This document shows, piece after piece, positions 1-9,892 of a stretch of DNA of 64,000 bases. The translations under genes were made by a program, and so were the position numbers. Under the pieces are notes generated by a model. It ran no database searches. It was not told the origin of the DNA and worked only from the letters and a program-made list of their open reading frames with translations. Source of the DNA: Anthostomella pinea (lineage: Eukaryota > Ascomycota > Sordariomycetes > Xylariales > Xylariaceae); the NCBI GenBank assembly GCA_963556695.1, contig CAUWAG010000007.1, positions 3,410,001 to 3,474,000 of the forward strand. Reading direction: 5' to 3'. Positions within the stretch are counted from its first letter, which is position 1. The number at the start of each line of letters is the position of its first letter.

Positions 1-692
1 CTGTGCTTCCTCAGCCCTTTGTGAGGAAAGGAGTCCTGGGCTACACCCTCGGTCGAAATGATGTAGCAGTCCGTATGACCCACTATCTTGATTTGCTCTT
101 GGGGGTTCGTTGACAGGCGCAAATGGTATGGTTGGTATGCTCCATCGCTTCCTGCGATCTTCACCAGGATTCTCGTGATCTCCGTCGAGAGAATCCGTTG
201 AAGGCCCTTGAGGAAAAATCCATCGTGCCAAGCTTCACTGGCTGGGATCATGATCGTGGAGGTTGGGTGTAGGCGGAACTCTGGGGTGATGGTGACGAAA
301 CGCTCGTTTGCAGGCGGGCGGATATGGGTCGTGACCATTCCATCGGCGCCTCGGCTGACTTCCTCGGACGTGCCCCAGACAAGGGCATATTCAATGTCCC
401 CCTCGGCGCGGATGAAGTAAATCGGGCTGATGGACCCCATTGCTGCCAGGAATGCAGTCCGGGCATCGTGGTTAACGTACTGTATTGGGCAAGAACCTTT
501 AGCTGTGGCAAAGTCGTCGCGGTGGATTCGAAGGGGTTGGAGGTCTCCGCGCTCGGCGTATTCCATGTGGAGGTGACAGATTGGCTCGCTGGACCCGAAG
601 TGTTGCGTCAGTGCTGTCTTCCAAATGAGATAGGCGAAATCTTGTGGTAGGTTTGGGAACACCGTAAACATCCTGGGAGGCTGTTGCTCCAT
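1..692 (-). CDS. 2EXR-domain (F-box-like) hypothetical protein, 3' end cut by window edge
   Basis: An open frame begins at the ATG at 692 and runs without a stop to base 1, giving about 230 residues with the C-terminus outside the window. The N-terminus has the pattern FPNLPQDFAYLIWKTAL, which resembles the first motif of the fungal 2EXR family (phenylalanine-P-x-LP followed by IW and a hydrophobic stretch). That family is an expanded, poorly characterised group in Pezizomycotina, often listed beside F-box-like proteins; no biochemical role is established. No intron signal is needed over the visible part. The related but broken genes at 5-9 kb suggest that this is one member of a local family. 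Family assignment rests on the N-terminal motif only; the remainder is unrecognised. Confidence 0.7.
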   Translation of the reverse strand, partial: MEQQPPRMFTVFPNLPQDFAYLIWKTALTQHFGSSEPICHLHMEYAERGDLQPLRIHRDDFATAKGSCPIQYVNHDARTAFLAAMGSISPIYFIRAEGDIEYALVWGTSEEVSRGADGMVTTHIRPPANERFVTITPEFRLHPTSTIMIPASEAWHDGFFLKGLQRILSTEITRILVKIAGSDGAYQPYHLRLSTNPQEQIKIVGHTDCYIISTEGVAQDSFPHKGLRKH

Positions 693-2671
693 GATAGGCA
701 ATATGCTGCACGCAGAGGGTCAATAGGTGAGGGCATATGCTGGTGGTAATTGCGGCTAAACTTGCAGGTTCGTGAGGATTGATGTAGGCATGCCAGAGTC
801 TACAGTCTCGGAAGCTGGGGATCTGCGGGGTTAAATAGACCTGCTAGTTAATTGATACCTGGAGTCACTTGACATGTGCTCCGAGCTCTCCTGTTGGCTC
901 TGAAGTACCCACGGACTCACTGTAATGAAGATGAATGATCTGCATGCTCATATTATCCTGTCGGTGTTGTGACGGCTTTGGTCATGTTTGTTAGCCCGTT
1001 GCCATGTGTTGCCAGGCCATTTCGAAATTGTTCGGAGCCTCACCTTGGATGAAATCTGTCATACCAGATCTCATTGGAGAGCTGGCTTGGTTTGATGCAT
1101 CCTATGTCAGTAGAGAATGGCGCACTGTCCTTTTGATCTGACTTGAGATCCATAAGATCTCGCCTGTGACAAGTCGGCTCGCTTCGTCCCATTACCTGGA
1201 GACTTGAGTAGGGCCATCACCACCATCAAGGTGAGTCAATGGCTGTATCTCTAATTTTGACCCTCGGTGGGCCAAATATGGCTGTTTGGACTTTATTCTA
1301 AACCTCGTTACGCGCCTTTATGTGACTGCACAGTAGATGACACAAAACCTTGTCCACTTGTGCTACCTATAGTACTGATTCATATTAGACCCAAGTGATT
1401 TCCATCAGCAGCCACTTTGCACGGTACAGACTGATATTTGTTGCTTCAACTCCATTCAAACCTGGGGTGGTTTTTGTTAGATATCATAACAGTGGCGTAT
1501 TTAGCCTTGTTATGATGTGTCATCCTGTGGAATCACATGTAGCTATCAGAGGTACCTTTCCACCTATTTAAGGAAGACGGTACCCCCATTAGCTACCTTC
1601 TTTCCCTTCCAATACAGACCATTCCTAAATTTCACAGTTTTCGGTCAGCACAGCCATAGCGCCATAACCCGTTAGCTGACTCCTGAAGCATTCTCGCGCA
1701 CAAGCACAGAGTTATACTCATTGCTCAGCATAAAGAGTATGTAACCTCTTCATTATTGCTACATGACCTCTTCAGCAGTTTATATAGCATTACATTCACA
1801 CAGCTTGCTACCTGTGTGTGTCTTGGCAGTTGCTCTTTGCTCCTTAGTGCAAGGTCTAATGCAAAGTTTTATGCAAGGTTTAGTGCAAAGGGTTGACAGA
1901 AGAAGGCACGTGATGTCGCGTCTTGGTGGAACGCGCTAGAGCACGCTAGCCAGGTATGCAGCTCAAAGAACTTCAACTTTTCTTTTTGTCTGCCCCTCTC
2001 CGCCATTTCAGGCTCAGAGCATCGCGGGACGTCCAGTGCCATGCGGTGAGGAATTCCCCTGCCATGTATCAAAAGGTAATACCTATCAGCACCAGTCCAG
2101 GGCAAGTATTCTGAATAGCGAGGCCACCTGCAGGTAGTCGTGTTGAAAGAGCGCTACTGCACAGGCTGCCTAGGCTTCCCCAGAGGCACTAAACTGGTGC
2201 CCGCATCCGCTGAAGAACGCTTGGACCTCCACGCGTTTCTTTTCTCTGAGACTAAGACTTCACCGCGCCCGTTTGCCGTCAAGGTTTTGCTATCTCTCCT
2301 CCTCCTTGTCTCGCACCCCCCAACTCCCAACTCCCACCCAAGGGACCAGTGTCGAGTTGGGCAGTCTGTGAGATACGACCTGCTTCCTCTGGTAGCCTAT
2401 CTCCTCCTGCCTATGATGCTACCTTGGGTATTTCTTTGATCTCTCCCGCCAAGTCGGGCGCTCCGGATTTGGACTGCCTTTGGTCGTTAACATATTCACC
2501 TGGGGTCAGGTATTTGTGGTTGCTCGGGTACCTCGTCTTTCTCCCACAGTGCAGCACACTTTTCTCTTCATACCATCCCTCACAGTTTCTTCCTACTACG
2601 ACGCATCTTGTCACATATTCGTCCGACCATTGCACCACTGCTAGCCTCAACCTGCAAGAGGAAAGACCAAG
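693..2671. other. Intergenic region without a supported gene
   Basis: Only short, uncoded-looking frames are present on either strand. At about 1847-1893 an imperfect 11-12 bp motif (consensus RTGCAARGTYTW) repeats four times. The last 500 bases before the J-domain gene are pyrimidine-rich, as expected for a fungal promoter and leader. Confidence 0.5.
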
Positions 2672-4588
2672 ATGCCGCCTCCCCCGGCCTTCGACTACTA
2701 TGCCCAGCTTGAGGTCTCGCGCACAGCCACTGACGAAGAGATCACTACTTCGTACCGTCAGCTGGCTCGAAAATGGCATCCTGACAAGAACCCTGAGAAC
2801 GTCGAGGAGTCCACCGCCACCTTCCAGAAGGTATAGCCTCCCATCCTCGTTCCGTCCGCCTCACTAGTGCTAACTCACATGACCCAGATTCAACTAGCGT
2901 ACGAGACACTGCGTGATCCTGTCCATCGCCGACGATATGACACGCCTCGGCCAACACCTGGATATCCCCCGGCATACAACCCACCCCGAGCAAATACCAA
3001 CCCTTTCCACCACTTCGACGATGACGATGAAGATGACGATTGGTACAATGAGTACGAAGATGAAGACGACGACGACGAAGAAAACCTCGAAGACTTCCTC
3101 TTTCGCCACTTTGGAGGACACTTTCATTTCGGTGGTAGTTCTTATGGCGGTGGACAACCACAGACTAGGGAGGAGTATATAGAAGCCAGAGCTGAGAGGG
3201 AACGAAGGGACCGGGAAGAGACTTTCATCGCTCGCGAGGTCGAGCGGGAGCGCCACGAGAAGGCCGAGAAGCGAAAACAGGCAAAGGAGACCGCCATGAA
3301 AGCCGAGGAGGAGGCTCGCAACAACGAGAGAACATCTCGACTTCACCAGGAGAAGCAAAAGCAGGAGGCTCGCTGGCAACGACTCAATGCCACCACCAAG
3401 GACGAGAAGCTAGCGACCTGTCTCCATTCCGAGGGCTGCAACAAGGTCCCCCAGAAGAAGAAGTTCAAGTGCGTCGCATGTAGAGCCAAGAGGGGTATGT
3501 TGGCATTTGAGTGTCCTTACTGTGCCTTGTTCCTCTGCCAGCTCTGTGTCAACGATTCTGCCAAGAAGCGCCTCCAGGAACAGGAAGATCTAAAGCGGGA
3601 GGCTCACTCAGCGGCCCAACCAGAGCCGGAGCCAGAGTCTGAACCCGACCAAGAGGACGAGGAGATGGCAGGACCTCTGAATGCACAGGCCAGGAAGAGA
3701 AATACTGGTCGCGGCAAGAAGATGAACGATGCCGATAAACTATGCTTCAACTGCGGCGAGATCGGTCATTACGCCAAGCATTGTGTTTACCCTGCCCGGC
3801 AACGTTCCCATGAGCCTGAGCAGCCGGATGAGGCCAAAGCACCTGCTGACGGGCAAGCCAAGAAGGGCAATGATGGATGTGGCAAGAAGACGGATAAGGA
3901 TGATAGGCCTTGCCTCGGCTGCGGCCAGTATGGTCATTTGTGGAAGGATTGTGTGCACCTTGCCCGGCCAAATCCCCTTGGACCTGAGCGGCAGGATGAG
4001 AACAAGCCACCTGCGGGCGGACAAGCCAAAAAGGGGAATGCTGCACGTGTGAAGAAGATGGATAAGGCGGATAAGCCTTGCTTCAACTGTGGCGAGATTG
4101 GTCATTTCGCCAAGCACTGTGTCAACTCTGCAAGTCAACGTCCACAGGGCAGCAATAAGCCACAAGGAAAGCAGCCACAAGGAAAGCAGCCACAAGGAAA
4201 GCAGCCACAAGGAAAGCAGCCACAAGGAAAGCTGGCAGGTCACCAGAAGCACGGTGGAAGGCCTGGTGGAGTTCACGATGGCAAGCCCTTGAACAACCCA
4301 AACCGTACCGATTCTACCTATATCAAGACCAACGGAGACGCCACCGGCAAGGCCAATGGGGAGACACCTGCCAAGGCCAATGGAGAGACACCTGCCAAGG
4401 CCAAAGCAGAACCACGCGTCAAGACCAGCGCAAAGGCACAGGAGAAGCATGGCCAGGACGCAAGCGAGAAGCTACAAGAGAAGCCTAACGGGAAGGGACA
4501 TGGCAAGCCTAAGGGAAAGCCACACAGGAAGCCTGATGGAAATGCCAGTCACAATGTAGGCGGTGCCCAGACGAGTAGCAAGGTCTAG
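2672..4588 (+). CDS. J-domain (DnaJ/Hsp40-like) protein with three CCHC zinc knuckles
   Basis: Two exons, 2672-2830 and 2888-4588, give 619 aa; the intron is GT-AG with acceptor gacccag. The J domain occupies residues 1 to about 75, with the HPD motif at 36-38 that stimulates Hsp70 ATPase. It is followed by a very acidic D/E stretch (about 95-125), a charged coiled-coil-like segment rich in R, E and K (about 155-225), and a Cys cluster with CxxC pairs at about 230-275. Three retroviral-type zinc knuckles (C-x2-C-x4-H-x4-C) start at about 338, 394 and 450, exactly 56 residues apart, then a QPQGK repeat and a Lys/Pro/Gly-rich low-complexity tail. J domain plus nucleic-acid-binding knuckles suggests an Hsp70 co-chaperone acting on RNA or RNP, but this is inference. 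The start is chosen because it opens the complete helix I of the J domain. Confidence 0.88.
3686..4160 (+). repeat. Three tandem 168-bp coding repeats carrying zinc knuckles
   Basis: Units begin near 3686, 3854 and 4022. The first Cys codons lie at 3743, 3911 and 4079, exactly 168 bp apart. Each unit starts with QA-x-K and a Lys-rich linker and carries one CCHC knuckle. Units 1 and 3 share CFNCGEIGH, while unit 2 has diverged to CLGCGQYGH, so the array arose by duplication within the gene. Confidence 0.85.
4160..4234 (+). repeat. 15-bp coding minisatellite, five units
   Basis: The unit ccacaaggaaagcag is repeated four times exactly and a fifth time with one change, encoding QPQGK repeats. 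Copy number is likely to vary between strains. Confidence 0.9.
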
Positions 4589-5981
4589 GGATTTGATACC
4601 AGCATGGGACTTGGGAGCGCGGAGTTTAGGAGACTATTTGGTTGATCTTCACATTCTACTTGGGTGTATCTCGTGAAGCAGGTAAAGAACTTGACTTCAG
4701 CCAGTAGACACCAGACCGACGAATGAGTGTGCCCCATATGGGCTGGCTTGCTTGACACATGAACATGATGAGCAATCCTAGCTCAATCACCAGGATGAAT
4801 TTTAAGATGGAGATATACCGGTATAGATTGTGACAGGTTTACTAACATGCTTGCTGCAATGTTATGGTAATACCAGATTCTGGCTACTTGGGTAGGAACT
4901 GCTGACACTGGCGGTCACTGATGTGAAATGATCACGAAAACGCCCACCACTAACTCACTCCCCCATCACGATAGCTGCTTGTTGTTGCTACTGGCTGATG
5001 CTTGTCAATCTAGAACTTTCAGCATGCAAAGTGAGAGGCCTTGCTTAGGCAGCCTTCCTCTTTAAAATCTTTGTTTGGTCAGGATGGTATGAAATGTAAC
5101 TGCTTGGAGGACATGATACCAACTCCTAATTCTACTTGTCTAAATATACATGTTATCTTTGCATCTGTCGGCTTTGTGCAAAGACCACCTCTCTTACGTA
5201 GCCAGCCTAAGGCTGGGCATTGTCAGGGTGTTTGCTGATGGGGCGAGTTGCGCTGTATTAGGTATATTGGTTATCAGACTTCAGCACGGGTTTAAGTATA
5301 TCAGTATGACAACAATCTTGGAGAAGTCCTCTATAGGCAGGTGCTGGCTCCTTTGGTTTTGTGGTCTGCCGGTCCGGTGAAGGCTTTGCTAAGCATATAT
5401 GGGACTCGGCAACGGGACCATCTGCATCGTATTGATTGTGGTGGCCATCACACCTAGACGAGCATCGATTTGTTTTCAAATTAGACCAGACCGTGGTTTT
5501 AGTATATCTCAAATGACAACGACCTTGCAAATACCTGCCAGGGCAGATGCTTCCTGGTTCCTGCGATATGGCCTGCTGGTCATGTAAGGACGTTGACCTA
5601 GCCGAATTGGTTGCCAGGAGGCCTGCCCCCTATTCCTCACAACTTGCCCTCTGCAGCTCACACCCTTTCCAGGCACCTAACTACTTTGAAAGCTCTTGTT
5701 GGGATGGAAGATGCACAGAACCCCACAGATTTGTGAATAAGTACTTCGGCTGGGCGTCTTGTTCAACCTACTTCGCCGGTTCCGCATTGTTTCTACAACA
5801 CCTTGCTGATTCTCCATTCTCCCATCATACCTCGCCGACCCCACTTCCTTACCATCACACCTCGCCGTTACCTTTTGGTTTCGACAATCTCGGGAACAAT
5901 CCTCACTCGGCTACTTGCATTGTAAGACACCTTCTAGTCTACTCTCGTTCCTCATTGCAGTCCCAACTATGTAGTATCAAG
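4589..5981. other. Intergenic region containing duplicated gene flanks
   Basis: No intact gene is seen. From about 5160 onward it contains sequence that is repeated with divergence at 7030-7575, including the landmarks cttacgtagcc, a tgacaacna run and a ctctgcag-containing stretch. This looks like leftover 3' and 5' flanks of duplicated genes. Confidence 0.5.
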
Positions 5982-5990
5982 ATGGCATCT
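5160..5990 (+). repeat. Divergent segmental duplication, copy A
   Basis: Blocks at 5170-5400 and 5640-5990 align by eye with 7030-7260 and 7270-7575 in the same order and orientation. Shared landmarks are cttacgtagcc, the stretch around tttgtgaat, and the promoter-proximal string ttgtaagacaccttctag. A partial extra copy of the first block is visible near 5440-5600, and another cttacgtagcc fragment lies at 9960. Confidence 0.7.
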
Positions 5991-6893
5991 GTCGCGCAGG
6001 CGGGAATGGCGAACATGGGCGACCTCCAACGCCTGCCCCCCGAGGTCCGCAACATCATTTAACCGCTGGTGCTTGCGAAGGACTTTCCCTGCGTCATCGA
6101 TTGGCCTCAACATGACGCCCTCTTCACCATGCCAGCTGCGCTCAGCAACAAGACCATCACATTCGGGAAGGGCCAGGAGACAACCGCTACCGAGCTCCTC
6201 ACTCTCTTCGGTCAGATCGAGCCGGACATGGATGCCCGGGATGTCGACATTGAGAAACATACACACACAGCACTCATGAGAACATGCAAGGCGATCTACA
6301 AGGAAGCCACATCGAGCCTATACCTGGCGAACCATATCATCATCGACCGACCCTTTCTGACCCTATGGACCGACATCGTCTTCCACAACCTGAAGCACAT
6401 CACCACTATGATTCTGTGGATTGGACAATTCGAGCAGCGCGGCTATGATTGGGAGATGTTGATACACCAACTATGTGCCCTCCCTCTCGACAGCCTGAAG
6501 AGCATCCAGGTCTATTTCCAACGCCCGAACCATTACCCGGATGCGGAGGAGTGGTTCACCGGTGAAGGCAGGGGTATGTTGCAGGCCATGGAGGCCATGG
6601 CCAAGATTCGCACGGTCAAGACAGGAATAATGTCAAGTTTGCTACATTGCGGCATCTAGGACGAAGTTGCACACCTGTCTACTCGGTTCCACATTGGCGC
6701 CCCTTCCTCGCGCAAGATACCCTTTCCCGGACACCTACGTATCAATTTGGAGGTCTTTTCGGATGCCCTCGATTTTAGAGCTGGTGGAGTGGGATGGTTC
6801 GTCATGCTTGGACTGGTGTCGAGACGTAAGGGCAAGACGACCTCTGGCTGCTCACAAGACTATACTGAGCAGGGATTTCGTGGAAAACGGTAG
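5982..6893 (+). pseudogene. F-box/2EXR-like protein pseudogene with two in-frame stops
   Basis: From ATG 5982 one frame runs to a stop at 6891-6893 and is interrupted only by TAA at 6060-6062 and TAG at 6657-6659. The N-terminal motif LPPEVRNII followed by the stop and then PLVLA is the classic fungal F-box-like LPxEVRNxIY pattern with the Tyr codon turned into TAA. After each stop the frame stays coding-like for hundreds of bases, for example LMRTCKAIYKEA, which resembles the usual LLxTCKxIYxEA motif of this family. The intact ancestor would be about 300 aa. Alternatives are strain-specific nonsense alleles or stop-codon readthrough, which is less likely with two stops. Confidence 0.75.
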
Positions 6894-7029
6894 CAAGAGA
6901 ATGAAAAGCACTCTCCAATATGTCAGCTCTCGTGATATTGTCTGGAAATATGGTTACGTGAAATGTTTGAGTGGACTCATCATTCCCATTCTAGATCCAC
7001 GGCTACATGAATCCATGAGATCTCTGCCT

Positions 7030-7575
7030 TTGTTAGCTGTGTGCGAGATTCCTAGTTCTTACGTAGCCTGCTCGAGGCTGAACACATATGTGGGATATTT
7101 GTCATCAAACTGCAACACGGGTTCGGGTATAGCTTTATGACAACGACTCAAGAAAAGTCTTTCTAAGAGTGGGTGCTTGCTTCTTTCGCTTGTGGCCTGC
7201 CAGTCCTGTGAGGGTATTGCCCTGGGCGTATTGGTTCTAGGCCGCCAACCCCCTAAGGTGTTTCTCCTAGTCCGCCCTCTGCAGGCTCACTCCTTGTCTA
7301 GGCACCTACCTAAGTACTTTGATAGCTTCCATTAGGCATGAAAAATTCTCGGACCCCGCACAAATTTGTGAATTCTTTGGTTGGGTCCATTCTACAATTT
7401 CTTGATGATTTCCACCGCCCGCTTTCACATTCTTCCTACAACACCTTTCCGTCACCTCTCCCCTTCCCCAACTTCGGCATTATGTCTTACTCCATCTACA
7501 TTGTAAGACACCTTCTAGCCTGCTTGCATTCCTTGTTGCGGTTTTAGCTAATTTTTGTGGGATCAAGATAGCAAC
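7030..7575 (+). repeat. Divergent segmental duplication, copy B
   Basis: Counterpart of the 5160-5990 copy, in the same order. At its right end the start context of the F-box-like gene (tcaagATGgca at 5982) is recognisable as tcaagATAgca at 7568-7570, so the duplicated gene has lost its start codon by a G-to-A change. Confidence 0.65.
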
Positions 7576-7579
7576 GCGC

Positions 7580-8074
7580 GTGTCTTGGAAGGTGTTAGGC
7601 GGCAAGGATTCCAATCGGTCACGCAGGCCAAACTTGCCACTGCCGACATGGACGGCCTTTTTGGTGAGCAATCTAATGGTCGGCGGCCATCAAACTTATG
7701 CTGGCATCAAGAACATGCTGACGTTGCTATTCTCCCACCTCAGAAGCATCGAACTGATCATCATTGTCGTTCCTCAATCGACCAGGAAGGCTTCCGAGCG
7801 GAACAAGGAAGAGGCGCGAAAGTGCCACCAGGAGCGCGAGCTCTCTCTGGACCGTCTGTCCAAGAAGACAGTCTTGTAGTGCAAGGGCTACCATGGCTGC
7901 AACCAAACCTTCGCCAAGTCGGCGGCCCTAGGTAAGCACATGCCCACCACCTACACCACGGGCACCAGGCCGTATGTGTGCACCTCCCCCGGCTGCCGAT
8001 GTACCAACACCGGTGGCAACTTCACCGAAATACGCACCCTTAGGGCCCACATGCGGGATCACTTGCTCCCTTAG
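7580..8074 (+). pseudogene. C2H2 zinc-finger protein fragment with an in-frame stop
   Basis: One frame runs from 7580 to a TAG at 8072-8074 with an internal TAG at 7877-7879. Downstream of the internal stop are two C2H2-like units, the first degenerate (GCNQTFAKSAALGKH) and the second with widely spaced Cys (CTSPGCRC) and a C-terminal RAHMRDH. Upstream is a Lys/Glu-rich segment. The start codon equivalent to the neighbouring F-box-like gene is mutated (ATA at 7568). No function can be expected from this copy. Confidence 0.6.
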
Positions 8075-8473
8075 ATAGAAGGGGAGAGATTCTATTGAAC
8101 CTTCCTTTCGTCCATCGCCGCACATCCTTACTTCTCATCCTTTTCATAATTGCTAGTCGCATTCAATCTCTAACTCGACTTGAGTATTACAGCCAATTCT
8201 TTCATCGCCGATACACTCTATACCCTCCTTTAGTCGAGAGCAATGGCAAAGACAGACCAAGAGCGCCCATCATGTCGTCCAACCGCACCATTATGTACTG
8301 GAACGCGGTGTGCATGAAGACATCCTCATTGCATACCAGAAGACCATGAATGTGCAACCTGTCTCGGCTGCCGATACGGTGGCGCCTTTGGTGGCAAGGG
8401 CATCTTCAGGAAGCACCTTCTGGAGCACCTTTGGAGCACTTGCTTCCTGAGATTAGAGGAGAGATCCTGCAGA

Positions 8474-8860
8474 TTGGGAACAGGTTGTCTGACTGTCCGG
8501 TACCAGACTCTCCTCAATCAGATCGAGCCAGACGTGGATGCACAGGATGTGGAGAAAACGTGCCGGCTGGCACCAGCAAGATCATTCCGCCCACTGCTGA
8601 GCGAGAGGACGCCGTCTCCTGACTCAAGGTCAGCCAGTCGAAGGAGGAGCCGAGCAAGCACTGCACTTCCTGCTTTCATAAACCGCAAGGACACACTGGG
8701 AGAAATTGCGCTCCATGTTGCCGTTCGAGCGGGACAAGTGGTGGCGATGCATAGCCTATACGGCAAGGGTGCGCAGCTTGAGATTCGCAACAACTCGGGG
8801 TGGACCGTGATGCACATTGCCAAAGCTGTTACCGATCAGGATCTCAGATCACCGTTCCTG
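8474..8860 (+). pseudogene. Decayed fragment: F-box-gene segment joined to one ankyrin-like repeat
   Basis: Residues encoded near 8510-8560 (LLNQIEPDVDAQDVE) match a segment of the 5982 pseudogene (LFGQIEPDMDARDVD), so this is a further relic copy. About 50 codons later an ankyrin-like repeat follows (LGEIALHVAVRAG and NNSGWTVMHIA). No convincing start codon, intron set or C-terminus is visible, and the frame continues into non-coding-looking sequence. Confidence 0.5.
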
Positions 8861-9194
8861 CCGGCGACATCAGCACTTCTTCCTGCCGACTATACCAAGT
8901 CGGTACTCCCGAGTCGAACATCAGGACCCTGTTCAACGAACTACTCCCATACATCAATCTCCTCGCGCACGCCAAACTCAACCCGCTTCGGCATCCGGTT
9001 TCTCCTCTTCAGGTACTGTGTACTTGAGGCCGTGAGCATACTCTTGCGATCAACATCACCGATCTCCTGGATAAGGTAAGCCGAACACCATAGACCAGGG
9101 GAGGTCAGCATCCCATTTACCCATCGTCCTTTTCCACGTTGCCTTAGTCCATTCGCTAACTGACGGCTACGAATGCTCTACATAGTCCATCGCA

Positions 9195-9892
9195 ATGGCC
9201 AAGAACAACACCATGACTCACCCCAGCGAGGGCACTGTCGAGGTGTTCCTCGTTGGCTAGAGCCACCAGGCGAAGTTCGACCTCATGAAGAAGGAAAACA
9301 AGAACCTTACCTTGTTGTGGGTTACATGCAAGAACCACTTCATGGGACGCATCCCTCCCGATGACGATCAGCAATGCGCTGACCGCTTCAACAGGTAAGC
9401 ACCCCAGAGCTCCAGCCCCGCGTGTGGAAAGATATAGAACTAGCAATCTAACATGATGTTAGCGACATCTACACCAGTGCTTTGGACCACATGGCTACTG
9501 TTTGTGAGAAACCGGAGAGGCTAGACAAGGCTTCGAACCATGCGCAGAACCTGATTGGCGAGGGGAAGACTGCTCTGGACCCGCGAGGAACTCCGCGATG
9601 TCGAGCAACAGGTGAAAGGGAAATTAGCTATCTTCAAGCTGCTTCGTTCAGTTCGTCCACCGACACGCGGCCGGAAATGGCCATAAACCAAATGCAGGGA
9701 TATCCAATTGGAAACTCCCGCGTTCGCTTGTCATGGGGGGGCGTAGGTACTCCTTACCGCCCTGCGCCTCCGCCTCCCCGGCGATGGACGGGTCGATCGT
9801 CGAGCTCCGGCCAGGTCAAGAAGGGCAAGGGCAAGAAACGGAAGCGCAAGGGCCTGATGATACCGTTCAGCATCATGGAGAGAGAGGGCTAA
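9195..9892 (+). pseudogene. Chimeric relic: unknown gene plus an RRM-protein fragment
   Basis: ATG 9195 opens a frame interrupted by TAG at 9258-9260. A plausible intron (9395-9462, gtaagc to gatgttag) joins it to a second segment starting DIYTSALDH. Further on, at about 9670-9770, the same region encodes MAINQMQGYPIGNSRVRLSW and then a PYRPAPPPP run. The first string is very like the end of the third RRM and the following Pro-rich linker of fungal Nam8/Csx1-type RNA-binding proteins. The frame ends at 9890-9892 after a Lys-rich stretch. The RRM piece has no upstream RRM sequence, so it is a fragment inserted or fused into another decayed gene. Confidence 0.55.

Noticed and set aside
1869..2439. 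Two short frames upstream of the J-domain gene
   Set aside because: They lie in pyrimidine-rich promoter DNA on both strands, with no start context, splice partner or motif.
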